This document shows, one piece after another, positions 35,681 to 43,622 of a stretch of 64,000 bases of DNA (position 1 is its first letter; every line of letters begins with the position of its first letter). The stretch covers positions 186,001 through 250,000 of the forward strand of contig NZ_BMYV01000002.1 in NCBI RefSeq assembly GCF_014652455.1, in the 5' to 3' direction. The translations under genes and the position numbers were made by a program. The notes beneath the pieces were generated by a model, which was given only the letters and a program-made list of their open reading frames with translations, was not told where the DNA came from and made no database searches. Origin of the DNA: Litorimonas cladophorae. GTDB lineage: Bacteria; Pseudomonadota; Alphaproteobacteria; Caulobacterales; Maricaulaceae.

Positions 35681-36490
35681 ATGTCCCCTCTTGGCCATCA
35701 TGTTTTAGTCTTTGATTCTGGCGTCGGCGGCTTGTCGGTTGTCGCGGAAATCCGTGCGCGGCAGCCCGACGCCTTTTTGTCCTATGTCGCCGATGATGTC
35801 TTTCGCCCCTATGGCAATAAGTCTGAAGCGCAATTGCGCGCGCGATTGCCAGGGCTCTTGGCCACACTTGTTGAAATGTTGGACGTCGATGCGGTCGTGG
35901 TGGCCTGCAACACGGCATCAACGACAGCGCTACCGCCTATCCGCGCGGCGCTGTCCGTACCTGTTATCGGGGTTGTGCCCGCGATCAAGCCTGCGGCTGA
36001 ACGCTCTGCCACGCGGGCGATCGGGGTATTGGGTACGCCCGGAACCGTACGGCGCGCCTATGTTGATACGCTGATCGCGGATTTTGCCACGGAATGCCAC
36101 GTGCTGTTGCAAGGCTCGACGCGTTTGGTCGCGGAAGCTGAGAAGAAACTTTCGGGTCAAGCTGTGGATATGGCGGTCTTGCGCGAAGAAATCGCTCCGC
36201 TGTTTGCGGGTCGCATCGGTGCAGATGTGGATGCCGTTGTTCTGGCGTGTACGCATTTCCCATTGCTGCGAGAGGACCTGCAAGCCAGCGTCACACAAAG
36301 TGTCAAATGGATCGATAGCGGCGCCGCCATCGCGCGTCGCCTAAGCGCGGTGCTGTCTGAAATAGTGGCGCGCACACTACCAGACCATCCAGAAACTGCT
36401 TTTCTCATTGGCCCAGACACAGATGATGCGCGGGCGAAAGCATTTTCTGATTATGGGTTCCACCGCACGATTGGCTTATTGCCCCAATAA
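35681..36490 (+). CDS. murI: Glutamate racemase
   Basis: A 269-aa cofactor-independent racemase supplying D-glutamate for peptidoglycan. The two catalytic cysteines are in VACNTASTTA (Cys76) and LACTHFPLL (Cys190). The N-terminal VFDSGVGGLSV and the VADDVFRPYGNKS segment are signatures. Length is normal. It is monocistronic: the divergent ABC-F gene starts 135 bases upstream and the convergent YqaA-like gene ends 4 bases downstream. Confidence 0.95.
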   Translation: MSPLGHHVLVFDSGVGGLSVVAEIRARQPDAFLSYVADDVFRPYGNKSEAQLRARLPGLLATLVEMLDVDAVVVACNTASTTALPPIRAALSVPVIGVVPAIKPAAERSATRAIGVLGTPGTVRRAYVDTLIADFATECHVLLQGSTRLVAEAEKKLSGQAVDMAVLREEIAPLFAGRIGADVDAVVLACTHFPLLREDLQASVTQSVKWIDSGAAIARRLSAVLSEIVARTLPDHPETAFLIGPDTDDARAKAFSDYGFHRTIGLLPQ

Positions 36491-36493
36491 TGC

Positions 36494-37099
36494 CTAGTGC
36501 GGCATGACGGCTTTTAGTCCGAAATATAATACGAGCAGCACGGCAAACAGCCCAAATGTGAAGATCGCAAAATGCTCTTTCATCCACCGCTCGGCCGTTT
36601 CGCCCATCAGGCGAACGATTCCAGCCACAGCCAAAAACCGTAACGTGCGTGATAAAACGCTAGCTGTGACGAAGATGCCAAAGCTAACGGGGATGGCTCC
36701 GCTCATGATTGTAATGACTTTATAAGGGAAGGGGGTAAATCCTGCGCCAAAGACCCAAAGCGCCCCGTCTTCATTCACTTTATCACTAAATGTGTTCATA
36801 CTATCGAGCTTCCCCATTCGCTCCAGAACGGGGCCGGCAATCGTATCAAAAAATAACATGCCCAAAAAATAGCCAAAGATACCGCCAAGAACCGAGAAGA
36901 AACTCGCAATCAGCGCCAGACGCCACCACGCTTTAGGGCGCGCCTGCACCATGGGCATCAACATAAGGTCCACAGGAATAGGAAAAAAGGAGCTTTCGGC
37001 AAAGGAAACCGCGCACAAGATCGGCGTCGCACGCTTGTGCCCAGCCGCCCGTTTTGTGGCGTCATACCACTTTTCAAGAAATGCAAGTTTACCCTTCAT
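36494..37099 (-). CDS. YqaA/DedA-like (VTT-domain) membrane protein
   Basis: A 201-aa inner-membrane protein of the SNARE-associated/VTT family, YqaA subgroup, with about five hydrophobic helices. Typical features are SFAESSFFPIPVDLMLMPM near residues 32-50, GGIFGYFLGMLFF, and GFTPFPYKVITIMSGAIPVSFGIFVTAS. DedA-type relatives include undecaprenyl-phosphate and phospholipid flippases. The ATG at 37099 (MKGKLAFLEKWYDATKR) is preferred; the longer frame runs toward the tRNA gene. Confidence 0.88.
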   Translation of the reverse strand: MKGKLAFLEKWYDATKRAAGHKRATPILCAVSFAESSFFPIPVDLMLMPMVQARPKAWWRLALIASFFSVLGGIFGYFLGMLFFDTIAGPVLERMGKLDSMNTFSDKVNEDGALWVFGAGFTPFPYKVITIMSGAIPVSFGIFVTASVLSRTLRFLAVAGIVRLMGETAERWMKEHFAIFTFGLFAVLLVLYFGLKAVMPH

Positions 37100-37215
37100 C
37101 AGGGGGCTGTATCTGCTGTAGGTTAAGGGCAGCTTTATGGCCAAAACAGTTGACGGCCCCGTCCAAATGAATAGAAGGCTGCTCACTACTCATCGTCATG
37201 AGTTTTGTATGGTAT

Positions 37216-37299
37216 GCGGGCGTGGCGGAATTGGTAGACGCGCGGGATTCAAAATCCCGTTCCTTTGGAGTGTCGGTTCGATTCCGACCGCCCGTACCA
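37216..37299 (+). tRNA. tRNA-Leu (anticodon CAA)
   Basis: Starts GCGGGCGTGGCGGAATTGG. The acceptor 5' strand GCGGGCG pairs with CGCCCGT (first pair G-U), followed by A and an encoded CCA (37297-37299). The D loop is GGTAGACGC. The anticodon arm CGGGA-TTCAAAA-TCCCG gives anticodon CAA. A variable arm of type II length (TTCCTTTGGAGT) is followed by the T arm GTCGG-TTCGATT-CCGAC. All cloverleaf elements of a class II tRNA are present. Confidence 0.97.
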
Positions 37300-37460
37300 C
37301 TTAACAAGTCGTCTTCTGAAACATCCGATAACGGGCAATAGCTGCGGTTCTGTGTTTGAATGACGGTTCCCCTGACGACCGAAAACAAATGTTAGAGTAC
37401 CCGATCAGAGAATCTGTAAAAATTCTCTGCGGATATAACACTTGCGCACACCGATGACTT

Positions 37461-37490
37461 AGCAGGCGAGAACACCTGCTAGGTTTGGTT
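37461..37490 (+). terminator. Possible weak terminator downstream of tRNA-Leu
   Basis: AGCAGG (37461-37466) pairs with CCTGCT (37475-37480), followed by a T-rich stretch (AGGTTTGGTTTT). A second hairpin, AGAGAAT with ATTCTCT (37407-37428), lies upstream. Either could help end tRNA transcription; both are short. Confidence 0.35.
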
Positions 37491-37553
37491 TTGACCTAAA
37501 TTCTCTTGCTGGAATGCCATAAGGACTCGATTCCTCTTCATCCCAAAAGATCA

Positions 37554-37721
37554 TTACATGTCGTAAAAGGCGGGCTTTTGCATACGGCGGCGTTCGCGGC
37601 CTTTTGGTTTGCGACCCTTCGGGGCCTCATACCAATCATCTGCATCCATGAGGGACAGACCGTCCGAAGCCATCATACGGCTGGACATAAACTCTTTAGT
37701 TTTACGATGACGCTTGGACAT
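37554..37721 (-). CDS. Small basic hypothetical protein, 55 aa
   Basis: A 55-aa protein, MSKRHRKTKEF...GRERRRMQKPAFYDM, strongly basic with a central acidic patch (DADDWYEA). The ATG at 37721 is set by GGAGG five bases upstream; the frame continues to 37841 but that part lacks protein-like composition. No family recognised. The small size, charge and good ribosome-binding site suggest a real, probably nucleic-acid-associated protein. A tandem 17-bp repeat lies about 90 bases upstream in its presumed promoter region. Confidence 0.6.
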   Translation of the reverse strand: MSKRHRKTKEFMSSRMMASDGLSLMDADDWYEAPKGRKPKGRERRRMQKPAFYDM

Positions 37722-37811
37722 AATTGCCTCCATAATACGTCGACGAGGCCCCTGAGAGCTGGGCCACGAATTCAAATTACACCATGTTATGTGTTTTTGG
37801 GAAGCGATTTT

Positions 37812-37845
37812 TTGTGACGCCCACATAATTGTGACGCCCACATAA
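37812..37845. repeat. Perfect tandem duplication of 17 bp
   Basis: The unit TTGTGACGCCCACATAA occurs twice with no gap (37812-37828 and 37829-37845). It lies upstream of the small basic gene (minus strand) and of astA (plus strand). It may be duplicated binding sites or a simple slippage product. Confidence 0.7.
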
Positions 37846-38007
37846 TATTGTAAGAGGTGTCACCATCTCACCGCAACATCGAAATTGGGGGTGAGCGCTC
37901 TCGTCTTGAACTCGGTATGGGGTCTGGCTATAGACTGGCCCTACACGGCAACTGCTGGCGCATCGGGCGGACGGCTTGCCGGACCTTTTAATCTTGAAAG
38001 GCCGCCC

Positions 38008-39000
38008 GTGACCGCTCTCTTTAGACCAGCGAACGCCGAAGATATTTCGGCGATCTACAAATTTACCTCAAAGGCTGATTCTGGCCTGACCACCGTTCCG
38101 AAAACAAAACAAGCCGTGACCGAATATGTCTCGGAGTCTTTGGATTTTCTCGCGCACAAACCTGGTGCAAACCGTTTGCTGTTCGTTGCCGAGCGTGAGG
38201 GTAAAATCTTGGGAATTTCTGGCATTATCCCGCGGTTGGGCGTCGATCGCCCGTTCTATTCGTTCAAACGCTCTCGTCATGCCCGCAAAGCGTCTCAGCT
38301 TGATCTGTCTGTCCGCTATGACACGCTGCAACTCACGACAGATTTCGATGATTACACCGAACTGGCGACAATCTTTATCGACCCCGAGTCTAGAGGGTCA
38401 GGCGCAGGGCGGCTGCTCTCAATCGGGCGTCTTGGGTTTATTCATGCTCATCGTGATCGGTTTGAGAAAGACTTGATGGCCGATATTCGCGGTTGGGTCG
38501 ATGAGGACGGTGTCTCTCCATTCTGGAAACATTTAACGTCGCGATTTATTCAAACCAATTTCGATGAGGCCGATCATCATTCTGCTGGCGATGCCGCCTT
38601 TATCGTCGAGTTGCTCCCGGCTTTGCCAATCCTCATGAACCTCCTACCAGAAGCCGCTGCCAATTGTGCGGGCAAGCCCCATGACCTCTCAGCGGGCGCG
38701 ATGAATTTGCTTCTTTCCGCAGGGTTTCAAGACACAGACCTCTGCGACATTTTTGATGGCGGCCCGGCCATTCGCTGTCGCACGGATCGCACGCTGATCT
38801 CTCAAACTGTTTATCAAGCCACAGGCGGCGGCGTCGCAGAGTCCGAATGCAAGTATCTGCATTTCACGGGGGAGGGAAAAAATTTCCGCGCTGCAATTGG
38901 GGCGGCTTATCCCGGTGCCGAGAAAGCGGGTCGCGAGGCATGTGACGCCTTGGGCACCATTACACCACTTGTTGCGCTCGCGCAGAATCGTCGAGGTTAG
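38008..39000 (+). CDS. astA: Arginine N-succinyltransferase
   Basis: A 330-aa enzyme, first step of the arginine succinyltransferase (AST) pathway: L-arginine plus succinyl-CoA to N2-succinylarginine. AstA signatures are FRPANAEDISAIYKF at the N-terminus, SVRYDTLQLTTDFDDYTE, and the acyl-CoA-binding TIFIDPESRGSGAGRLLS (about 150). The start is a GTG at 38008 with GAAAGG 7 bases upstream; the frame extends to 37885 without resembling AstA. It is the first of a plus-strand run astA-astB-M20-astD with gaps of 3 bases or less or overlaps, clearly an operon. Confidence 0.92.
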   Translation: MTALFRPANAEDISAIYKFTSKADSGLTTVPKTKQAVTEYVSESLDFLAHKPGANRLLFVAEREGKILGISGIIPRLGVDRPFYSFKRSRHARKASQLDLSVRYDTLQLTTDFDDYTELATIFIDPESRGSGAGRLLSIGRLGFIHAHRDRFEKDLMADIRGWVDEDGVSPFWKHLTSRFIQTNFDEADHHSAGDAAFIVELLPALPILMNLLPEAAANCAGKPHDLSAGAMNLLLSAGFQDTDLCDIFDGGPAIRCRTDRTLISQTVYQATGGGVAESECKYLHFTGEGKNFRAAIGAAYPGAEKAGREACDALGTITPLVALAQNRRG

Positions 39001-39003
39001 TTT

Positions 39004-40362
39004 ATGTCTTCGACTTCAAAAACAGTAGAGATGAATTTCGATGGTCTCGTTGGACCTAGCCACAATTATGCAGGCCTGAGCCACGGGAATATCGCGTCAT
39101 CTTCCAATCAAGGCAATGCCGCCAATCCAAAGGCAGCCGCTTTGCAAGGGTTGGCGAAAATGCGGAGGCTCCTAGACTTGGGCATCCCTCAAGCCGTCTT
39201 GCCGCCGCAAGAACGCCCTTATGTGTCAGGTCTTCGTGCTTTGGGATTTGGTGGAACCGACGGTCAGGTTTTAGAATCCGCTTTCGCGCACAGCCCTGCG
39301 CTGGTCGCGAACTACAGCTCGGCGTCCTGCATGTGGACGGCCAATGCCGCGACGGTCACGCCCAGCGCCGATAGTTCCGATGGTCGCGTGCATTTCACGC
39401 CCGCAAATCTGACCGCCATGCCGCATCGCGCGCTTGAAGATCAGCAAACCCGTCTCACCTTGTCTGCGATTTTCGCCGACCGAGACCATTTCGCCGTCCA
39501 CGCCCCATTGGCGCATACACCGCTATTGGGAGATGAAGGGGCCGCTAACCATAATCGGTTGTCTGCGTCCCATGGAACCGCTGGCGTTGAGGTCTTTATC
39601 TATGGACGCGACGCGCTGGGGCCAAAAACTGATCTCAAATTTCCGGGGCGGCAGACATTGCAGGCCTCAGAATCTGTTGCGCGGCTTCATGGTCTCAACG
39701 CTAAAAACGCTGTGTTCCATCCCCAAAGTGCCACCGCCATCAATGCAGGGGCATTTCATAATGATGTCGTGTGCGTCTCGAATGAGACGGTTCTGTTCTT
39801 CCATGAAAACGCCTTTGATGACCCAGCTGCGCTGAAAGCTAAAATCACGGCGCAGACAGACTTATTGGGGTTTGACCCTTATTTCCTAATGGCAGGCGCA
39901 GACGCCGTTCCATTGCCTGATGTGATTTCGAGTTATTTGTTTAATTCGCAGCTCGTGACTCTGCCCGACGGTGGCATGGCGCTGATCCTGCCTAGCCAAG
40001 TCGAAGAGACGGCCTCAACCAAAGCCTTTGTCGATCAAACGCTGGCGGGGGATAATCCGATTACGCAGGCACATTATCTGGACTTGCGGCAGTCTATGGC
40101 CAATGGCGGAGGCCCCGCGTGTCTGCGTTTACGCGTCGCGTTAAACCCCGCGCAATTTGCCGCTGTTCAAGAGGGCGTCATCATGACCTATGACAAGATC
40201 ACGCATTTAGAAAATTGGGTGAAAGCGCATTATCGCGACCGCCTTGCATGTGATGATTTGGGCGATCCTAAGTTCTTACAGGAAAGCCGCGACGCGCTTG
40301 ACGCATTGACGCAAATCTTGAACCTGCCCAACCTGTATGATTTCCAAAGGAGCGGCACATGA
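39004..40362 (+). CDS. astB: N-succinylarginine dihydrolase
   Basis: A 452-aa enzyme of the amidinotransferase fold, second step of the AST pathway: hydrolyses N-succinylarginine to N-succinylornithine, two ammonia and CO2. The N-terminal FDGLVGPSHNYAGLSHGN is the AstB signature. The nucleophilic cysteine is Cys373 in GGPACLRLRV, with the catalytic histidines expected around FHNDVVCVSNE. GAGG seven bases before the ATG supports the start. It overlaps the next gene by four bases (ATGA). Confidence 0.95.
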   Translation: MSSTSKTVEMNFDGLVGPSHNYAGLSHGNIASSSNQGNAANPKAAALQGLAKMRRLLDLGIPQAVLPPQERPYVSGLRALGFGGTDGQVLESAFAHSPALVANYSSASCMWTANAATVTPSADSSDGRVHFTPANLTAMPHRALEDQQTRLTLSAIFADRDHFAVHAPLAHTPLLGDEGAANHNRLSASHGTAGVEVFIYGRDALGPKTDLKFPGRQTLQASESVARLHGLNAKNAVFHPQSATAINAGAFHNDVVCVSNETVLFFHENAFDDPAALKAKITAQTDLLGFDPYFLMAGADAVPLPDVISSYLFNSQLVTLPDGGMALILPSQVEETASTKAFVDQTLAGDNPITQAHYLDLRQSMANGGGPACLRLRVALNPAQFAAVQEGVIMTYDKITHLENWVKAHYRDRLACDDLGDPKFLQESRDALDALTQILNLPNLYDFQRSGT

Positions 40363-41627
40363 ATGTCGATCACATTCCCCTCGGTAAGTTGACCGAAACG
40401 GACCAAGTTGCGCTAGATAAAATTGCCGCGCGCCAAGACGACATGTTGGCGCGGACAATTGGCTGGTCCAAGATCAATACGGGCAGCTGGAATGCCGCGG
40501 GATTAAATGATTTCTCAAAAGTTCTCGCCGAGGTCTTTGGCGAAACTGAAGCCGTCGTTGAGCTGGTTCCGACAGCTCCGATTGAGAAAGTCGATGCCAA
40601 GGGCAATATGCAGGGCTTCCAGTCTGGGCCTGTTTTGCGGGCCACGGCTCGCCCTGACGCGCCCAATCAAATTGTCATGACAGGGCATTACGACACTGTG
40701 TTCCCAAAAGGCACATTCACCGAGGTCACAGACCTTGGCGACGGGCGATTTAACGGTCCTGGCCTGACGGATATGAAAGGCGGCATTTGCGTGATGTTGG
40801 AGGCGCTGAAAGCCTTTGAATCCGGACCGCTAAAAGACCAACTTGGCTATTGCGTTGTTCTCTCCCCCGATGAGGAGACAGGCAATCATGCGTCCAATGA
40901 TATGATCATGGAGGCGGCGCGCAAAGCGCATCTGGGCCTAACATTTGAGCCCTGTATGGAAGACGGCAGTTTTTCTGGCGCGCGTAAAGGCAGCGCAGTT
41001 TGGGACGTCATCTTCCAAGGTAAATCCGCTCACGCGGGCCGCGAGCCCGAGAAGGGCCGCTCCGCGCTCATGGCGGCCTCTGATTTCGCCTTACGCATTG
41101 AAGCTTTAACGGATGCGCGCGAAGGCACGACATTCAACATTGGCTCAATTGATGGCGGAGACGCTGTGAATGTGGTGCCCGCGCTTTGTGTCGTGCGTCT
41201 CGGAGCACGCGCGCCTGATGCTCCGTCGGCTGATTGGGCGCAGGCCCAAGTAGATGCGGCGCTGGCTGAAGTTCTGAAACGTGACGGAATTACCGCTCAT
41301 ACGCATGGCGGATTCTACCGCCCCCCCAAACCTCGCAATGCCGCGCAGAATAAATTATTTGGCGACGTCGCCGAAACAGCTGAAGCCTTAGGCATAACTA
41401 TTCAATTCAAAGATACTGGCGGTGTGTGCGAAGGAAACAACGTTTTCGCGGCGGGCACGCCAAATATCGACACGCTCGGCGTGCGCGGTGGACGCATCCA
41501 TTCATCCGAAGAATTTTTGGTCGCGGACAGCTTGTCTGAAAGGGCGGGTCTTGCGACGCTGATCCTTCACCGTATTGCCGAGGGTCGCATCGATGCAAAA
41601 GCGATCAAAGCCCTGATGGGAAAATAG
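40359..41627 (+). CDS. M20-family metallopeptidase (carboxypeptidase G2-like) in the AST operon
   Basis: A 422-aa di-zinc M20 hydrolase. Metal-binding and catalytic motifs are TGHYDTVFP (about 109), GLTDMKGGI (about 131) and SPDEETGN (about 170, general base Glu). A lid domain with FQGKSAHAGREPEKG follows, and a C-terminal HSSEEFLV brings the last metal ligand. CPG2-like enzymes cleave N-acyl or folate-linked glutamate. The position between astB and astD suggests it does the job of AstE, splitting N-succinylglutamate into succinate and glutamate. This is inference from context: canonical AstE is a different (M14-like) family. Four-base overlap with astB. Confidence 0.88.
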   Translation: MNVDHIPLGKLTETDQVALDKIAARQDDMLARTIGWSKINTGSWNAAGLNDFSKVLAEVFGETEAVVELVPTAPIEKVDAKGNMQGFQSGPVLRATARPDAPNQIVMTGHYDTVFPKGTFTEVTDLGDGRFNGPGLTDMKGGICVMLEALKAFESGPLKDQLGYCVVLSPDEETGNHASNDMIMEAARKAHLGLTFEPCMEDGSFSGARKGSAVWDVIFQGKSAHAGREPEKGRSALMAASDFALRIEALTDAREGTTFNIGSIDGGDAVNVVPALCVVRLGARAPDAPSADWAQAQVDAALAEVLKRDGITAHTHGGFYRPPKPRNAAQNKLFGDVAETAEALGITIQFKDTGGVCEGNNVFAAGTPNIDTLGVRGGRIHSSEEFLVADSLSERAGLATLILHRIAEGRIDAKAIKALMGK

Positions 41628-41630
41628 AAT

Positions 41631-43016
41631 ATGTCCGATACTTTTAAATCGATTTGCCCAGCGACAGGTGATGTCGTCTGGGAAGGCGCGCCTGCCTCCG
41701 CTGCACAGGTTCAAACGGCTGTTGCCAAGGCCCGTGCCGCATTTGCAGACTGGTCCCTACGTCCGTTTCAATTTCGCGCAGATATTGCGCTGGCTTATGC
41801 GGAGCGCGTGCGTGAGCATAGTGAGGCCATTGCCCTCGCCATTTCGCGGGATATGGGCAAGCCGCTTTGGGAGGCCCGTACGGAAGCGGGCGCGATGGCG
41901 GGTAAAGTCGCTGTTTCGATCAAATCCTATAATGAACGTACGCCGACGGTCATCACGGATGCGACGCGTTTGGCCCATCGTCCGCACGGCGTGATGGCAG
42001 TCTTCGGCCCGTTTAACTTTCCTGGACATTTGCCCAATGGTCACATCATTCCGTCGCTTTTGGCGGGGAATACGGTTGTGTTCAAACCCTCCGAGCTGAC
42101 GCCGCAAGTCGCCGATATTATGGTGCAATGCTGGACGGAAGCCGGACTGCCAGACGGCGTGCTGAACCTTGTTCAAGGCGCACGTGAGACAGGCGCAGCC
42201 TTGTTAGATGCTGACATCGATGGATTACTTTTCACAGGCAGTGCGAAGACAGGCACATTTTTCCATAAACATTTCGCGGGCCGTCCCGAAGTTTTATTGG
42301 CGCTGGAAATGGGCGGCAATAATCCGCTCATCATTCAAGACCCCGTCGATGTTGACGCGGCGGCTGACCTTGCCTTTATGAGCGGATATATCACGGCAGG
42401 ACAACGGTGCACTTGCGCCCGCCGTTTGATCTTGCCTGAAGGTGCTTTTGGCGATGCCGTCATAGAGGTGTTATTGGCCAAAATCTCAAAAGTGAACATC
42501 GGGCGCTGGGATATCGATGATATCTTCATGGGGCCCGTGGTTAGTGTCGGCGCCGCCGAAGCGGCCAGTGCATTTGAAGCGGAACTTCTTTCAAAAGGGG
42601 CAAAGTCATTGTCAGCGCTTGACCGTGACGGCGCATTTTTGCGTCCGGGATTGATTGATGTCACAGGTATCTCGGTTCCTGATGAAGAGCTCTTCGCGCC
42701 ATTCCTACAGGTCATTCGTGTGCCGAATTTAGACGCCGCCATTACTCAAGCTAACGCCACGCGGTTTGGTTTGGCGTCAGGATTGATCTGCGACGACGGC
42801 GCAGTGTGGGACCACGCGTGTCCTCGTTTGCGAGCCGGTATCGTCAATTGGAATAAGCCCACAACGGGAGCCGCTTCGACACTGCCATTTGGCGGACCAG
42901 GTCTGTCTGGCAATCATCGCCCCGCGGCCTATTACGCTGCCGATTATTGTGCTTGGCCACAAGCCGGGCAAATCGCTGACGTCGCGGTTGGACCCCCGAT
43001 GCGGGGTATGACCTAA
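41631..43016 (+). CDS. astD: N-succinylglutamate 5-semialdehyde dehydrogenase
   Basis: A 461-aa NAD-dependent aldehyde dehydrogenase, fourth step of the AST pathway: oxidises N-succinylglutamate semialdehyde to N-succinylglutamate. Catalytic Cys260 lies in GQRCTCARR and general-base Glu226 in LALEMGGNN. FGPFNFPGHLPNGHIIPSL and the C-terminal NKPTTGAASTLPFGGPGLSGNHRPAAYY are AstD features. It starts three bases after the M20 gene. The transaminase AstC, step three, is not in the window. Confidence 0.94.
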   Translation: MSDTFKSICPATGDVVWEGAPASAAQVQTAVAKARAAFADWSLRPFQFRADIALAYAERVREHSEAIALAISRDMGKPLWEARTEAGAMAGKVAVSIKSYNERTPTVITDATRLAHRPHGVMAVFGPFNFPGHLPNGHIIPSLLAGNTVVFKPSELTPQVADIMVQCWTEAGLPDGVLNLVQGARETGAALLDADIDGLLFTGSAKTGTFFHKHFAGRPEVLLALEMGGNNPLIIQDPVDVDAAADLAFMSGYITAGQRCTCARRLILPEGAFGDAVIEVLLAKISKVNIGRWDIDDIFMGPVVSVGAAEAASAFEAELLSKGAKSLSALDRDGAFLRPGLIDVTGISVPDEELFAPFLQVIRVPNLDAAITQANATRFGLASGLICDDGAVWDHACPRLRAGIVNWNKPTTGAASTLPFGGPGLSGNHRPAAYYAADYCAWPQAGQIADVAVGPPMRGMT

Positions 43017-43042
43017 ATAAACCTGTGTGCAGAAAAGTGTAT

Positions 43043-43510
43043 CTATTCCGCCGCGTTTAGTGGCGGGAAGACGGCGGTTTTTTTAATCACTCCATAAGCA
43101 AAGCTTGTGTCGATGGACGCGATACTGCCAATGGGGTGAAGGTGTTGCCGCACAAAGGTTTCATAGCTCGCGAGATCCTCGACCACGACTTTCAATAGGT
43201 AGTCGGATAGTCCCGTCATCACGTGACATTCCAGAACGTGTTCGGTTTTGCGGATATGGTCCTCAAAACGTTTGATGACGTCCTGTGTATGTTTTTCCAA
43301 TCGCACGCGTACAAAAACCGTCACCGGTAGGCCGTAGGCTTTCGCATCGACTTGCACATTATAGCCTAGAATGACGCCCGATTTTTCGAGCGCGCGTAGA
43401 CGTCGCAAGCAAGGCGACGGGGATAGGCTAACGGCCTCGGCTAAATCATGATTCGTCATCCGGCCATTCATTTGAAGGGCGCGAATGATTTGACGGTCTT
43501 TACTATCCAT
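43043..43510 (-). CDS. Lrp/AsnC-family regulator (MdeR-like)
   Basis: A 155-aa Lrp-type regulator with an N-terminal HTH (MDSKDRQIIRALQMNGRMTNHDLAEAVSLSPSPCLRRL, described in parts: recognition helix near 31-42) and a C-terminal RAM ligand domain (about 70-145, VECHVMTG-type turn as LECHVMTGLSDYLLKV). The ATG at 43510 is the normal Lrp start; a longer open frame covers the operator. It is divergent from the methionine gamma-lyase gene, as in the Pseudomonas mdeR-mdeA pair, so it probably activates that gene in response to methionine or a related amino acid (inference). Confidence 0.92.
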   Translation of the reverse strand: MDSKDRQIIRALQMNGRMTNHDLAEAVSLSPSPCLRRLRALEKSGVILGYNVQVDAKAYGLPVTVFVRVRLEKHTQDVIKRFEDHIRKTEHVLECHVMTGLSDYLLKVVVEDLASYETFVRQHLHPIGSIASIDTSFAYGVIKKTAVFPPLNAAE

Positions 43511-43518
43511 AAGACTTA

Positions 43519-43541
43519 GTATTGGCAGAATCTGCCAATAC
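43519..43541. promoter_or_regulatory. Perfect 23-bp palindrome, operator candidate for the Lrp regulator
   Basis: GTATTGGCAGA (43519-43529), a single A, and TCTGCCAATAC (43531-43541) form an 11-bp perfect inverted repeat. It lies 9 bases before the regulator start and 82 before that of the lyase. Lrp/AsnC proteins bind palindromic sites of this kind, so it is probably the shared operator. Confidence 0.75.
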
Positions 43542-43622
43542 TGCAATCCAGACAGATGAAATAACACGATATTGGCTTCCAACCTGATATATTCTTCATA
43601 AAAGTATCGGGAGGGTAGACAG

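Noticed and set aside
37089-37388. Minus-strand frame encoding GGRNRTDTPKERDFESRAS
   Set aside because: This is the well-known artefact of translating the antisense strand of a tRNA gene, here tRNA-Leu at 37216-37299.
43541-43622. SAM-II riboswitch upstream of the methionine gamma-lyase gene
   Set aside because: The conserved SAM-II pseudoknot sequences are not present, and the 82-base leader is better explained by the adjacent palindrome.
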